A stretch of DNA of 64,000 nt. Source: an uncultured Pelagibacteraceae bacterium. Lineage in GTDB: Bacteria > Pseudomonadota > Alphaproteobacteria > Pelagibacterales > Pelagibacteraceae. How positions within the stretch are numbered: the stretch's first letter is position 1; every line of letters begins with the position of its first letter. Both the position numbers and the translations under genes were made by a program. Below are positions 25,853 to 34,564 of this stretch, in pieces. The notes under the pieces were generated by a model. It did no database searches and was not told the DNA's origin. It worked only from the letters and a program-made list of their open reading frames with translations. The DNA lies in NCBI GenBank assembly GCA_902586495.1, contig CACIHQ010000003.1, forward strand, positions 1-64,000, in the 5' to 3' direction.

Positions 25853-26380
25853 ATGAATTTAAAAGATTTTATAAGATCTATTCAAGACTACCCCAAAAAA
25901 GGGATTCTTTTCAGAGATATTACGACACTAATAAAAGATAAAGATGCATTTGCTGAAGCAATTAATCAAATAGTCGAAAGATCTAAAAAATACGATTTTA
26001 ATAAAATTGCAGCAATTGAGTCTCGAGGATTTATTTTTGCTTCAGCAGTCTCTTATATTTTAAAAAAACCTTTTATTATGCTTAGAAAAAAGAATAAACT
26101 TCCTGCAGAAGTTCACTCGGTAGATTTTGAGCTAGAATATGGAACAGCGACAATTGAAGTTCATAAGGACTCTTTTGAAAAAAATGATAATGTTTTAATC
26201 ATTGATGATTTAATTGCGACCGGAGGAACAGCTGAAGCTGCTGCAAAGTTAATTAAGATGTCTAATGCTAATGTTGAAGCATTCATTTTTGTTATAAATT
26301 TGTTTGACTTAGATGGATGCAAAAAGCTTGAAGATAAAGGTTTTAAAGTTGAAAATCTAATTGAATTTCCTGGACATTAA
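25853..26380 (+). CDS. apt: adenine phosphoribosyltransferase
   Basis: This 175-residue enzyme makes AMP from adenine and PRPP. It has the Apt opening DFIRSIQDYPKKGILFRDITTLIKD, AIESRGFIFASAV, LRKKNKLPAE and the PRPP loop VLIIDDLIATGGTAEAA (about 118-134). It is divergent from mtnP, whose reaction releases adenine, and the short shared spacer suggests linked expression. Its last 4 bases overlap the convergent SGNH gene. Confidence 0.96.
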   Translation: MNLKDFIRSIQDYPKKGILFRDITTLIKDKDAFAEAINQIVERSKKYDFNKIAAIESRGFIFASAVSYILKKPFIMLRKKNKLPAEVHSVDFELEYGTATIEVHKDSFEKNDNVLIIDDLIATGGTAEAAAKLIKMSNANVEAFIFVINLFDLDGCKKLEDKGFKVENLIEFPGH

Positions 26381-27417
26381 TTTCTAAAAATTCTTACAAA
26401 ATTTTTAAATATTTTTTCATTACCTAGAGAATTAAAATGTACATCACCTTTTATATAATATTTAGAAATAATTTTTTCTTTATCAGTTAAAATAATTTCA
26501 TCAAAGAAATCAGTAAAATTGTTAAAGAAAAACTCACATTTATTTAGACAAAAATTGTTCATTAGTTTAACAATCCTAGATTGACTATTGTCGTGCAAAA
26601 TTTGAGCTGGCCAGGGATATATCCCAACTGACATTTTAATTTCATTTTTCTTCAAAAGTTCATATGTCATTTCCATAAATTTTAATGATTTATTTATTTC
26701 TTTATCTCCAAAAAACTTATTGTTAAAAGTCCATGAACTTTTTTCATGACAGAAATCTAAATATGTACATTTATTAATTACGTCTGTACTTTTTTTAAAT
26801 ACATCGTTCTTCAAAACCTTTGTTGAATAAGCCAAAAATGGAAAAGATGATTTCAGCGCTCTTTGAATATTTGACAAAATTGCTAATTTTTTTCTACTTA
26901 TTTTACCATCTATAAGTTTATATTTTCTATTATCATCGTAAATATCACTTATATCAAAATAAATTATCACTCTTTTAAATTTATAACCATTTTCTAATAG
27001 ATATCTTAGTTTAGTAAAATAAATTGACGGCGAATAAGATACAACACCTAAATTGGCAATCTTTAAATCATCAAAATTATTTTCAATTCTTCCAACAAAA
27101 GTATCTTCATAATTTACACCAACCCCTTCTGTAAAACTGTCTCCAATGAATGCAATATCAAATTCTTTTGATTCAAAATCCATCTTATCGCAAAAAGTTC
27201 TAAATGAATTTTTATTAGAACAAAAAAGATATGTTTCACCTGGAGCCCATTGCAAATTTGCTCTGAAACTTTTTTTTAGATCATGATCGTATATATTATG
27301 ACCAATAGTGTGATCAATCTTTTTTGGGGTAAATCTTAATAAATATGACCCAAATAATAAGTCAGTTAAAAGAATAAATATTAAGCTAATACCAACTACA
27401 GAAAAAATTTTTTTCAT
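26377..27417 (-). CDS. SGNH-hydrolase-fold membrane-anchored protein
   Basis: This 346-residue protein has an N-terminal hydrophobic segment (about 5-25), probably an uncleaved anchor. The SGNH block I is FIGDSFTEGVGV (Ser in GDSFTEG), the Gly block falls near LGVVSYSP, and the terminal catalytic Asp-x-His is GDVHFNSLGNEKI. Such proteins often act as O-acetyl esterases or transferases on envelope glycans. The ATG follows the tRNA 3' CCA by only 5 bases, so its message probably begins at the tRNA processing cut. Confidence 0.8.
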   Translation of the reverse strand: MKKIFSVVGISLIFILLTDLLFGSYLLRFTPKKIDHTIGHNIYDHDLKKSFRANLQWAPGETYLFCSNKNSFRTFCDKMDFESKEFDIAFIGDSFTEGVGVNYEDTFVGRIENNFDDLKIANLGVVSYSPSIYFTKLRYLLENGYKFKRVIIYFDISDIYDDNRKYKLIDGKISRKKLAILSNIQRALKSSFPFLAYSTKVLKNDVFKKSTDVINKCTYLDFCHEKSSWTFNNKFFGDKEINKSLKFMEMTYELLKKNEIKMSVGIYPWPAQILHDNSQSRIVKLMNNFCLNKCEFFFNNFTDFFDEIILTDKEKIISKYYIKGDVHFNSLGNEKIFKNFVRIFRN

Positions 27418-27422
27418 TTAAA

Positions 27423-27499
27423 TGGTAGCGGGAAGTGGGATCGAACCACTGACCTCAGGCTTATGAGTCCTGCGCTCTAACCAACTGAGCTACCCCGCC
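27423..27499 (-). tRNA. tRNA with CAU anticodon (elongator Met most likely)
   Basis: On the minus strand the cloverleaf reads from G1 at 27499 to an encoded CCA at 27425-27423 (77 bases). The acceptor stem has seven pairs including G1:U72 and G7:U66. The D-arm is GCTC/GAGC, the anticodon loop is CTCATAA and the T-loop is TTCGATC. Anticodon CAT gives Met, or Ile if C34 is modified to lysidine. The lack of an initiator-type GGG/CCC anticodon stem argues against fMet. The last anticodon-stem pair is an A31/G39 mismatch. Confidence 0.9.
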
Positions 27500-27511
27500 A
27501 TTTAATTTACG

Positions 27512-27695
27512 TTGATATATACTACTTATTTATTTTCTTTCAAACAACAATTTGTATCTGAAGGCCAATCATTTGGTAAGCTGGCATTAATGGATCAAGA
27601 TATAGAGAGAAATAATATCTCACTAATTGGTGATTAATATGTTTAAACATCTAAGAAAAGAAAGTAAGTTAAAAAAATTTAAAAAAATCACATGA
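27512..27695 (+). other. two tiny tandem reading frames before the malyl-CoA lyase gene
   Basis: The 190-base gap between the tRNA and mcl contains two weak open frames. One runs 27512-27637 from a TTG (41 codons), with an in-frame ATG at 27590. The other runs 27639-27695 (18 codons, very Lys-rich, from MFKHLRKESK). The second ends in TGA overlapping the mcl ATG (ATGA), a pattern typical of translational coupling. Neither has a recognisable family or a clear ribosome-binding site. They may be a leader peptide, a gene remnant, or chance. Confidence 0.25.
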
Positions 27696-28630
27696 GCTTC
27701 AAATTATATAAACCTGCAAGACCTAGACTACATCGAAGTGAATTAGCTGTTCCGGGATCATCTCCAAAAATGTTTGAAAAAGCTTTAAATTCAGAGGCAG
27801 ATTATATTTTTTTGGATTTAGAAGACGCTGTATCTCCTAATGATAAGATCCCTGCTAGAGCAAATGTCATTAAGGCTCTAAACGAAATGAAGTGGCGAGA
27901 AAAGGGTAAAACTATTTCAGTTAGAATAAATAGTCTTGATACACACTACATGTACAGAGATTTAATAGAAATTGTTGAGCAAGCAGGAGAAAATGTAGAT
28001 ACCATATTGTTGCCAAAAGCAGGTACTGAAAGTGATGTGTACATGATCGATTGTATGCTTACACAAATAGAGACAAACAAAAAATTAAAAAACAAGATAG
28101 GTATTGAGTGTTTAATTGAGACAGCTTTAGGGATGTCAAATATTAAATCAATTGCAAAATCAAGTGCGCGTCTAGAAGCGTTACATTTTGGAGTTGCAGA
28201 TTATGCTGCAAGTATAAGAGCGAGAACTGTTGTGATTGGTGGTTTAAATCCTGATTACCCTGGTGATCAATGGCATCATGGTCTTTCTGAGCTCGTGATG
28301 ACCTGTCGAGCATACGGACTAAGAGCAATTGACGGTCCATTTGGCGATTTTAATGATCCTGATGCATATATTGCATCTGCGAAGAGAGGAGCTGCTATTG
28401 GTATAGAGGGTAAATGGGCAATACATCCATCACAAATCGAATTAGCTAATAGAGTATTCACTCCTCCTGAAACTGAGGTAACTAAGGCAAAAAGAATTTT
28501 GGAAGAATTAGACAAAGCTGCAAAAGAAGGTAAAGGTGCAGCTCAATTAGATGGAAGAATGATTGATGCTGCTTCAGCAAGAATGGCTGAAAACATTGTC
28601 AACATTGATAAACTTATAAATAAAAGATAA
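27692..28630 (+). CDS. mcl: L-malyl-CoA/beta-methylmalyl-CoA lyase (HpcH/CitE family)
   Basis: This 312-residue Mg-dependent lyase splits malyl-CoA to acetyl-CoA and glyoxylate, reversibly. It shows RSELAVPGSSPKMFEKAL, the metal motif FLDLEDAVSPNDK, KIGIECLIETALGMSN and EALHFGVADYAASIRART. Length fits Mcl1 of alphaproteobacteria. The immediate downstream genes code for both subunits of malate-CoA ligase, which make its substrate. The cluster therefore links malate with acetyl-CoA and glyoxylate, as in part of the serine cycle. Confidence 0.92.
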   Translation: MSFKLYKPARPRLHRSELAVPGSSPKMFEKALNSEADYIFLDLEDAVSPNDKIPARANVIKALNEMKWREKGKTISVRINSLDTHYMYRDLIEIVEQAGENVDTILLPKAGTESDVYMIDCMLTQIETNKKLKNKIGIECLIETALGMSNIKSIAKSSARLEALHFGVADYAASIRARTVVIGGLNPDYPGDQWHHGLSELVMTCRAYGLRAIDGPFGDFNDPDAYIASAKRGAAIGIEGKWAIHPSQIELANRVFTPPETEVTKAKRILEELDKAAKEGKGAAQLDGRMIDAASARMAENIVNIDKLINKR

Positions 28631-28632
28631 TT

Positions 28633-29796
28633 ATGGATATACACGAATATCAGGCAAAAGAAATTTTAGCTAGCTTTGGGGTAACAATTCCAAGAGGAGG
28701 AATTGTTTATAGTCCTGAAACTGCAGAGAATAAAGCAAGAGAGATTGGAGGATCAAAATGGGTTGTAAAAGCCCAAATACATTCTGGTGCAAGAGGAAAA
28801 GCGGGTGGTATTATATTGTGCAATTCTCCTTTAAAAGTAGCACAAGCTACAGATAAACTTTTAGGGAAAAAATTAGTTACTAATCAAACTGGACCTGAGG
28901 GAAAAATTGTAAACAGAATTTATATCGAGGAGGCAACAGATATAGAAAAAGAATTATATCTTGGATTGGTATTTGATAGAAGCTCAGAAAGTATAATGGT
29001 AGTTGCGTCTACAGAAGGTGGAATGAGTGTTGAAGAGATATCTAAAGACAAACCAGAGTCTATAATAAGATCTAAAATAGAAGTTGCTGTAGGCATACAA
29101 AGTTTTCAAGCTAGAGAACTTGCTTTTGGTTTAGGTATAGAGCCAGAACTTATTTCAAGAGTTTCTGACACGATAGTTGGATGTGCGAAAGCTTTCAGTG
29201 AATTAGATGCAACGATGGTTGAGGTAAATCCATTGGTTATATCTAAACAAAAACAAATCTTAGCATTAGATTGTAAAATGAGCTTTGATAATAATGCAAT
29301 GTTTAGAAGAAATAAAGTTTCTGAGTTAAGAGATAAAACTCAAGAGGATGATAAAGAGGTTTTTGCGTCCGATAGAGGTTTAAATTACGTAAGCTTAGAC
29401 GGTAATATTGGTAATATCATTAATGGAGCTGGTTTAGCAATGGCTTCGATGGATATGATAAAATTAGCTGGTGGTCAGCCTGCTAACTTTTTGGATGTTG
29501 GAGGTGGAGCTACCCCTGAAAAAATTGTCAAAGCATTTAAACTAATTACTATGGATGAGAAAGTTAAAGTAATATTAATTAATATTTTTGCCGGAATTAA
29601 TAGGTGTGATTGGGTTGCAGAAGGAATAGTTCAAGCTTTAAAAAAAATTGAAATAAAGGTACCTTTAGTTATTAGACTCGCTGGAACAAATGTAGACAAA
29701 GGAAATAAAATTCTTAGAGAAAGTAAAATAAAATATATTGAGGCAAATACTTTAGAGGATGCAGCAAATAAAGCTGTTGCAGTACTAAAAAAATAG
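28633..29796 (+). CDS. mtkA: malate-CoA ligase beta subunit
   Basis: This 387-residue ATP-grasp subunit resembles SucC. MDIHEYQAKEILASFGVTIP opens it, followed by KAQIHSGARGKAGGI, the metal-binding VEVNPLV near 196, and the C-terminal DVGGGATPEKIVKAF and FAGINRCDWVAEGI. The sequence strongly recalls methylotroph MtkA (for example GGxTNxDWVAEGI-type end and FSPE-type start), not standard SucC, and its neighbour is malyl-CoA lyase. It follows mcl by 2 bases. Confidence 0.9.
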   Translation: MDIHEYQAKEILASFGVTIPRGGIVYSPETAENKAREIGGSKWVVKAQIHSGARGKAGGIILCNSPLKVAQATDKLLGKKLVTNQTGPEGKIVNRIYIEEATDIEKELYLGLVFDRSSESIMVVASTEGGMSVEEISKDKPESIIRSKIEVAVGIQSFQARELAFGLGIEPELISRVSDTIVGCAKAFSELDATMVEVNPLVISKQKQILALDCKMSFDNNAMFRRNKVSELRDKTQEDDKEVFASDRGLNYVSLDGNIGNIINGAGLAMASMDMIKLAGGQPANFLDVGGGATPEKIVKAFKLITMDEKVKVILINIFAGINRCDWVAEGIVQALKKIEIKVPLVIRLAGTNVDKGNKILRESKIKYIEANTLEDAANKAVAVLKK

Positions 29797-29797
29797 A

Positions 29798-30685
29798 ATG
29801 ACAGTTTTAATTGATAAAAGCACAAAAATAATCATTCAAGGTTTCACTGGAAAGATGGGAACATTTCATGCTGAAGAGATGATAAAGTATGGCTCTAACG
29901 TTGTAGGGGGAGTAACTCCAGGAAAAGGAGGACAAAAACATTTGGACAGACCAGTTTTTAATACAGTGAAAGATGCGGTAAAAAATACAGGCGCAACATC
30001 ATCTGTTTTATTTGTTCCTCCTGCTTTTGCGGCTGACTCAGCAATGGAAGCGGCTGATGCTGGTATTAAAACGTGTGTAGCGATTGTTGATGGGATCCCG
30101 TCGCATGACATGATTAAAATTAAAAGATATATGAGAAGATATTCTAAAAATGAAAAAATGACTTTGGTTGGTCCAAACTGTGCAGGGATAATAAGCCCAG
30201 GTAAATCAATGTTAGGAATTATGCCAGGTCATATTTATAAGGAAGGTAGAGTTGGAATAATAAGTAGATCTGGAACTTTAGGTTATGAAGCAGCTCAACA
30301 AATGAAAGATCTAAATATAGGTGTTTCTACAAGTGTGGGAATTGGTGGTGATCCAATTAATGGCAGTTCTTTTAGAGATATTATTGAAAAATTTGAAATG
30401 GATGATGAGACTGATGCAATTTTAATGATTGGTGAAATCGGCGGACCACAAGAAGTAGCGGCTGGTGAATTTGCAAAAGAAAATATGAAAAAACCTGTGA
30501 TAGGATATATAGCTGGTTTAACAGCTCCAAAAGGAAGAGTTATGGGTCATGCGGGTGCAATTGTTTCAGCCTACGGAGAAAGTGCTATTGAAAAAGTGGA
30601 AATACTTAAGGAGTGTGGTGTCACAATTTCTAAAAATCCATCTGTAATGGGTGAAACTGTAAAATCCGTTTTGGAAAAAATATAA
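29798..30685 (+). CDS. mtkB: malate-CoA ligase alpha subunit
   Basis: This 295-residue SucD-like subunit binds CoA and carries the phosphohistidine. It shows IIQGFTGKMGTFHAEEM, GGVTPGKGG, GPNCAGIISPGKSMLGIMPGHIY, GRVGIISRSGTLGYEA, GIGGDPINGSSFRDII and the phospho-His motif RVMGHAGAIVSA. The TFHAEEM and GIMPGHIY wording matches MtkB. One base separates it from mtkA. The pair would convert malate, CoA and ATP into malyl-CoA for the lyase. Confidence 0.9.
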   Translation: MTVLIDKSTKIIIQGFTGKMGTFHAEEMIKYGSNVVGGVTPGKGGQKHLDRPVFNTVKDAVKNTGATSSVLFVPPAFAADSAMEAADAGIKTCVAIVDGIPSHDMIKIKRYMRRYSKNEKMTLVGPNCAGIISPGKSMLGIMPGHIYKEGRVGIISRSGTLGYEAAQQMKDLNIGVSTSVGIGGDPINGSSFRDIIEKFEMDDETDAILMIGEIGGPQEVAAGEFAKENMKKPVIGYIAGLTAPKGRVMGHAGAIVSAYGESAIEKVEILKECGVTISKNPSVMGETVKSVLEKI

Positions 30686-30699
30686 AAAGCTTATTCCGC

Positions 30700-32868
30700 T
30701 CAAAAACTGTTACTTATTAAGACGTTCGCATTATAATTGGGCACCGTACTTAAAAAATCGTAATTTGTATTAATCTTAAAATGTAAATCATTTAATTCTT
30801 TGGTAAATTCTAAGCCAGCATTTTTAAAATCATTGATCTTGAGTGCATATTTAATTTCATCAATTGGAACATATCCCAATGATAAATAAAATTCATTTGT
30901 ATGACCTTTACCTCTTGAACCAAATCTTTCAAAATTTGCTACAGTCGACCAACCAGAAATTGAGGTTGTATCAATACCATAACCGATTCTGTAATTATGT
31001 TTTGATTTATTGGTAGATTTATAACTATATATTGTGCTTTGGTTGTTAAAAAAATAAAATTCTGCATCAGAAGATGAACTTAGATCTCCAACATATTCAA
31101 TTCTTCCATGATGGTTGATTATTTTATCATCTTTTTTATCTGTCGTGTCAAATAGTATTCCTATTGTTGCAATAGCAGTTTTAATATCTTGATCTTTATA
31201 AATCAATGCATCAGCCTTACTATTACCCAATGTCGTTTTTTCTCTGAACGCTTTTAGTTTTGTGTATCCTAGATCTACTTTAATTCCAGGATTAAAATTA
31301 AATTTTTCATCGATTAATCTTTTTCCAAAATTTAAAGAGCCATATATTTGATGTCCTTCTCTATCACCTTTTAAAGTGTTACCATTGATTACTCTTTTAT
31401 GGTCAATATGTAATAAACTTACCCCGATAAGACTATCAGTGAAAAATTGATTATCCCTAAGTTTGGTATCATATAAAGCTAAACTATAAGAGTCTGTGTT
31501 TAGATTTGTACCATTGCTTCCGATATCAACATTATCATTTCCATATTGAAAGACATAACCATACATTGAATCTCTATCCTCTTTTTTGATTTTATCTGAG
31601 CCAATTGAAAAACCGTAACTACTAATATCTCGTGCAGATGCATTGTTAGTATCATTTTTACCGATAGTAATTCTCCCCTCACTCCACTCAAACCAATCAT
31701 CACTATTATAAGTTCTATCCTTTTCTTTTTTAAGAGTATTTAAAGCACTTACTAGTTTTGCAACTTTTTGGTTTGTAAAATCAATTTCAGCATTCAAATT
31801 TGATAGATTATCTTTATTTTTATGTCTTCTTAGCCACTCAGTTCTATGAAATACTGGAAGAGTATTATTTCTAATAATACGTTTGGCAGATTCAACATTT
31901 GCTTCAATAATAGCTTTCACATCAGCATTAGCAGACGGATCAGCACAAGTTATTGTTCCTGCACAATCAATTTCATATTCATGAATTTGATTAGTGCCTG
32001 AACCAGAACCATCGTCACTGGTAACGAATAATTTTGTAAAGTTTGAAGCAAATATAAATCCCATCATGTTATTTGTTCTGCTCCCTAAGTCGAATGTAGT
32101 AAAAGTAGAAGATAGAGTTGTAATATCGTAAGCTGTACTTAAAGAGTATTTGTTCATTCTTGTATTTTCATTACCAGCAAAAAATAGCTGTGTTCCATCT
32201 GGATTGAATTGAATATTTCTCATATTGGTATCAGCACTATCTAAGGAGTCTGAAGTTCCCCCTGGAGTAACTCCCGATCTAAGATCAAAAGGATTTGCTA
32301 AATCATATTGTCTCAATTTATCGTTTTTTATTCCACCAATAAACATTCGTGTTCCATCAGGTTTAAAAGCCAAAGTTCTTATTTGATTTTCGTCACCTAT
32401 GGCTATCTCAAATATTTTTTCGCAAACTAAACTGGTTGAGTCATAAGGAGTGGTTAATTTAAATTGCCAGACACCAAAATCAAAAGAACCAATCCCTTCA
32501 TTTGTGGTTATAAACATTCTTGTGCCATCAGAGTTAAATTCAATTGAATGAGGGAAGTTCATTTGACCAACTCCCTCTGCCGCACATGTTAATGCTGTTC
32601 CTTTTGGCGTCCCTCCTGTAAAAGATATTGTTGCAGTGCTTATATCAAATGGTTTAGTTAGAGAGTATTCAATAATGTATGCAGCTTTATCAGCTTCACG
32701 GTTAGTTATATACATTCTTGTTCCGTCTGGATTAAAGTTTATTCCTCTAATGCCAGGGGTATCTGCTGAAACATCTTTTGTTTGTACAAAAGTAAATTCA
32801 GCATATGTCTTCTGACTAAAAATTAGAAAAAAAAATATAAGTAGAGCGTATCTAATCATTTGTCTCAA
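30700..32868 (-). CDS. beta-propeller autotransporter-like outer-membrane protein
   Basis: This 722-residue protein has a signal peptide (about 1-23). About five repeats of a propeller blade follow (about 28-310). They are built around a core of FNPDGTRM(Y/F)[53 protein letters not shown] and a weaker fifth. Then comes a short Cys-containing linker ([12 protein letters not shown]), a helical passage, and a C-terminal autotransporter-type beta-barrel (about 390-722) ending in Phe, the outer-membrane sorting residue. A second ATG at 32859 is an alternative start. It is divergent from guaC. The propeller would be the surface-exposed passenger; its ligand is unknown. Confidence 0.75.
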   Translation of the reverse strand: MRQMIRYALLIFFFLIFSQKTYAEFTFVQTKDVSADTPGIRGINFNPDGTRMYITNREADKAAYIIEYSLTKPFDISTATISFTGGTPKGTALTCAAEGVGQMNFPHSIEFNSDGTRMFITTNEGIGSFDFGVWQFKLTTPYDSTSLVCEKIFEIAIGDENQIRTLAFKPDGTRMFIGGIKNDKLRQYDLANPFDLRSGVTPGGTSDSLDSADTNMRNIQFNPDGTQLFFAGNENTRMNKYSLSTAYDITTLSSTFTTFDLGSRTNNMMGFIFASNFTKLFVTSDDGSGSGTNQIHEYEIDCAGTITCADPSANADVKAIIEANVESAKRIIRNNTLPVFHRTEWLRRHKNKDNLSNLNAEIDFTNQKVAKLVSALNTLKKEKDRTYNSDDWFEWSEGRITIGKNDTNNASARDISSYGFSIGSDKIKKEDRDSMYGYVFQYGNDNVDIGSNGTNLNTDSYSLALYDTKLRDNQFFTDSLIGVSLLHIDHKRVINGNTLKGDREGHQIYGSLNFGKRLIDEKFNFNPGIKVDLGYTKLKAFREKTTLGNSKADALIYKDQDIKTAIATIGILFDTTDKKDDKIINHHGRIEYVGDLSSSSDAEFYFFNNQSTIYSYKSTNKSKHNYRIGYGIDTTSISGWSTVANFERFGSRGKGHTNEFYLSLGYVPIDEIKYALKINDFKNAGLEFTKELNDLHFKINTNYDFLSTVPNYNANVLISNSF

Positions 32869-32952
32869 ATAAGTGTTAATTATCCACTAAAAGTATTTTT
32901 TTCAACTAATAATATAATTGATATTTCGAATATCAAAGTTATCTTTCACTTA

Positions 32953-33987
32953 ATGAGAATAGAAGAAGAGCTTAAATTGGACTACTCAGATGTCTTATTC
33001 AGGCCCAAAAGAAGCACATTAAAAAGTCGTAAGGATGTAAATCTATTAAGAACTTATCGATTTAAATACAGTAAAAATGAATGGTCAGGGATCCCAATAA
33101 TAGCTGCCAATATGGATGGTGTTGGAGAACTTAGTGTAGCAGAAAAGTTAAACGAGCATGGCATGATAACGTGTCTTACAAAACAGCACGATGTTAAAAA
33201 AATTAAACAAAATAAAAATATTAAAAAAATTTATCAAAATATAGCTTTAAGTGTTGGTATTAAAAAAGAAGATTTTCAAACTTTGGATAAAGTATTAAAA
33301 GAATTTAGTTTTTTTAAATTTATATGTATAGATGTAGCTAATGGATATACAGAGCATTTTACTAATTTCATAAAATCAGTAAGAGATAAATATCCAACAA
33401 AAACTATCATTGCAGGAAACGTTGTTACCGCAGATATGACACAAGAATTAGTTTTAAGCGGAGCTGATATTGTAAAAGTTGGTATCGGACCTGGAAGTGT
33501 ATGTACTACAAGAATACAAACAGGAGTTGGTTATCCTCAATTAAGTGCTGTAATTGAATGTGCAGATGCAGCTCACGGTTTAGGTGCACATATTATTGCT
33601 GATGGTGGTTGTACTTGTCCAGGTGATGTCGCAAAAGGTTTTGGTGGAGGCGCTGATTTTGTTATGCTGGGTGGTATGTTAGCAGGCCATGATGAAGGAG
33701 GTGGAAAAATAATAAAAAAAAATGGTTCAAAATATATAGAATTTTATGGTTCAAGTTCGGAAGTTGCAAATAAAAAACATTATGGAGGTCTTTCTAATTA
33801 TAGAAGTAGCGAAGGCAGATCTGTTAAGATAAATTACCGAGGAAAAATTAATGATACTATTTTAAATATTCTTGGTGGTGTAAGAAGCAGCTGTACTTAC
33901 GTTGGTGCACCATCTTTAAAACAACTAAGTAAATGTACAACGTTTGTAAGAGTTAGCAATCAGTTTAATGAAACTTTTACAAAATAA
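32953..33987 (+). CDS. guaC: GMP reductase
   Basis: This 344-residue enzyme converts GMP to IMP. The sequence is GuaC-like throughout: [46 protein letters not shown], and the catalytic-cysteine loop [43 protein letters not shown] then follows, with no CBS domains, which excludes IMP dehydrogenase. I start at the ATG at 32953 because [14 protein letters not shown] matches the known GuaC N-terminus; an upstream in-frame ATG at 32860 would add 31 unrelated residues and cross into the divergent gene. Confidence 0.95.
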   Translation: MRIEEELKLDYSDVLFRPKRSTLKSRKDVNLLRTYRFKYSKNEWSGIPIIAANMDGVGELSVAEKLNEHGMITCLTKQHDVKKIKQNKNIKKIYQNIALSVGIKKEDFQTLDKVLKEFSFFKFICIDVANGYTEHFTNFIKSVRDKYPTKTIIAGNVVTADMTQELVLSGADIVKVGIGPGSVCTTRIQTGVGYPQLSAVIECADAAHGLGAHIIADGGCTCPGDVAKGFGGGADFVMLGGMLAGHDEGGGKIIKKNGSKYIEFYGSSSEVANKKHYGGLSNYRSSEGRSVKINYRGKINDTILNILGGVRSSCTYVGAPSLKQLSKCTTFVRVSNQFNETFTK

Positions 33988-33990
33988 ATT

Positions 33991-34242
33991 TTAGAAAATC
34001 AGAAGTCCAAACAATACTAAACCAGTGGAAGCTGCAGCAGAAAAGTACAATTTCTTCATACTCTCATTTTCTTTTTCAGTTCTAACTCTATTTAGTAAAA
34101 CATTAATATTTGTGCTTTTCGTTTGGTTTTTTGGATTGTCTTTTACTAAATATTTTTCAGTTAATTTGTCAGTTACACTAAAACCAGAACTTTTCATAGT
34201 CTTATTTAACCACGAAAAACTCATATTTGCAAATTTCATCAT
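33991..34242 (-). CDS. small protein with C-terminal membrane anchor (paralogue 1)
   Basis: This 83-residue protein has a soluble, basic N-terminal part and one hydrophobic helix at the extreme C-terminus (about 67-83). The segment NINVLLNRVRTEKENESMKKLYF just before the helix resembles the same region of the next gene upstream (DINLLKSKLQETESREFKKNLII), so the two look like diverged duplicates. No family is recognised. Its ATG overlaps the stop of the upstream gene by 4 bases. Confidence 0.65.
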   Translation of the reverse strand: MMKFANMSFSWLNKTMKSSGFSVTDKLTEKYLVKDNPKNQTKSTNINVLLNRVRTEKENESMKKLYFSAAASTGLVLFGLLIF

Positions 34243-34451
34243 AACGAGAGGTTAATCCCTAAAACTCCCAACATTGTAAATAGCAATATTAAAATGATAA
34301 GATTTTTTTTGAACTCTCTACTCTCAGTCTCTTGAAGTTTTGATTTTAAAAGGTTGATATCAACTCTTCTTTTTAAAGGCTTTCCAGCTTCACTGAAATC
34401 ATTTGGGGTCTCGATTTCGGTATTTAAATCTGTAAAGCCTTTATTTTTCAT
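34239..34451 (-). CDS. small protein with C-terminal membrane anchor (paralogue 2)
   Basis: This 70-residue protein has a charged N-terminal part (about 1-48) and a C-terminal hydrophobic helix (about 50-68), a tail-anchored topology. RRVDINLLKSKLQETESREFKK just before the anchor is similar to the following gene product. It and that gene form a two-gene operon convergent with guaC. The function is unknown; it could be a membrane-tethered regulator or a complex subunit. Confidence 0.65.
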   Translation of the reverse strand: MKNKGFTDLNTEIETPNDFSEAGKPLKRRVDINLLKSKLQETESREFKKNLIILILLFTMLGVLGINLSL

Positions 34452-34500
34452 ACAATCTATAAATCATAGAGTGTAAATTTTTTCAATTTACAAAAAAGTC

Positions 34501-34551
34501 CAATATGGGTCTGTATTTAGTTGACATGTGTTCAATTTGGGTCATTAATAT
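34501..34551 (+). promoter_or_regulatory. direct repeats and promoter before the duplicated HTH regulator gene
   Basis: CAATATGGGTC (34501-34511) and CAATTTGGGTC (34533-34543) differ at one base and lie 32 bases apart, about three helical turns. Between and around them are TTGACA (34521-34526) and TAATAT (34546-34551), with a long 19-base spacer. The repeat pair brackets the -35 box, which suits binding by a regulator, possibly the product of the gene that starts at 34565. Confidence 0.4.
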
Positions 34552-34564
34552 CTAATTTTAATTT

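Noticed and set aside
32860..32952. Longer guaC start at 32860
   Set aside because: The extra 31 residues are unlike GMP reductases and cross into the divergent propeller gene; [14 protein letters not shown] at 32953 matches the family N-terminus.
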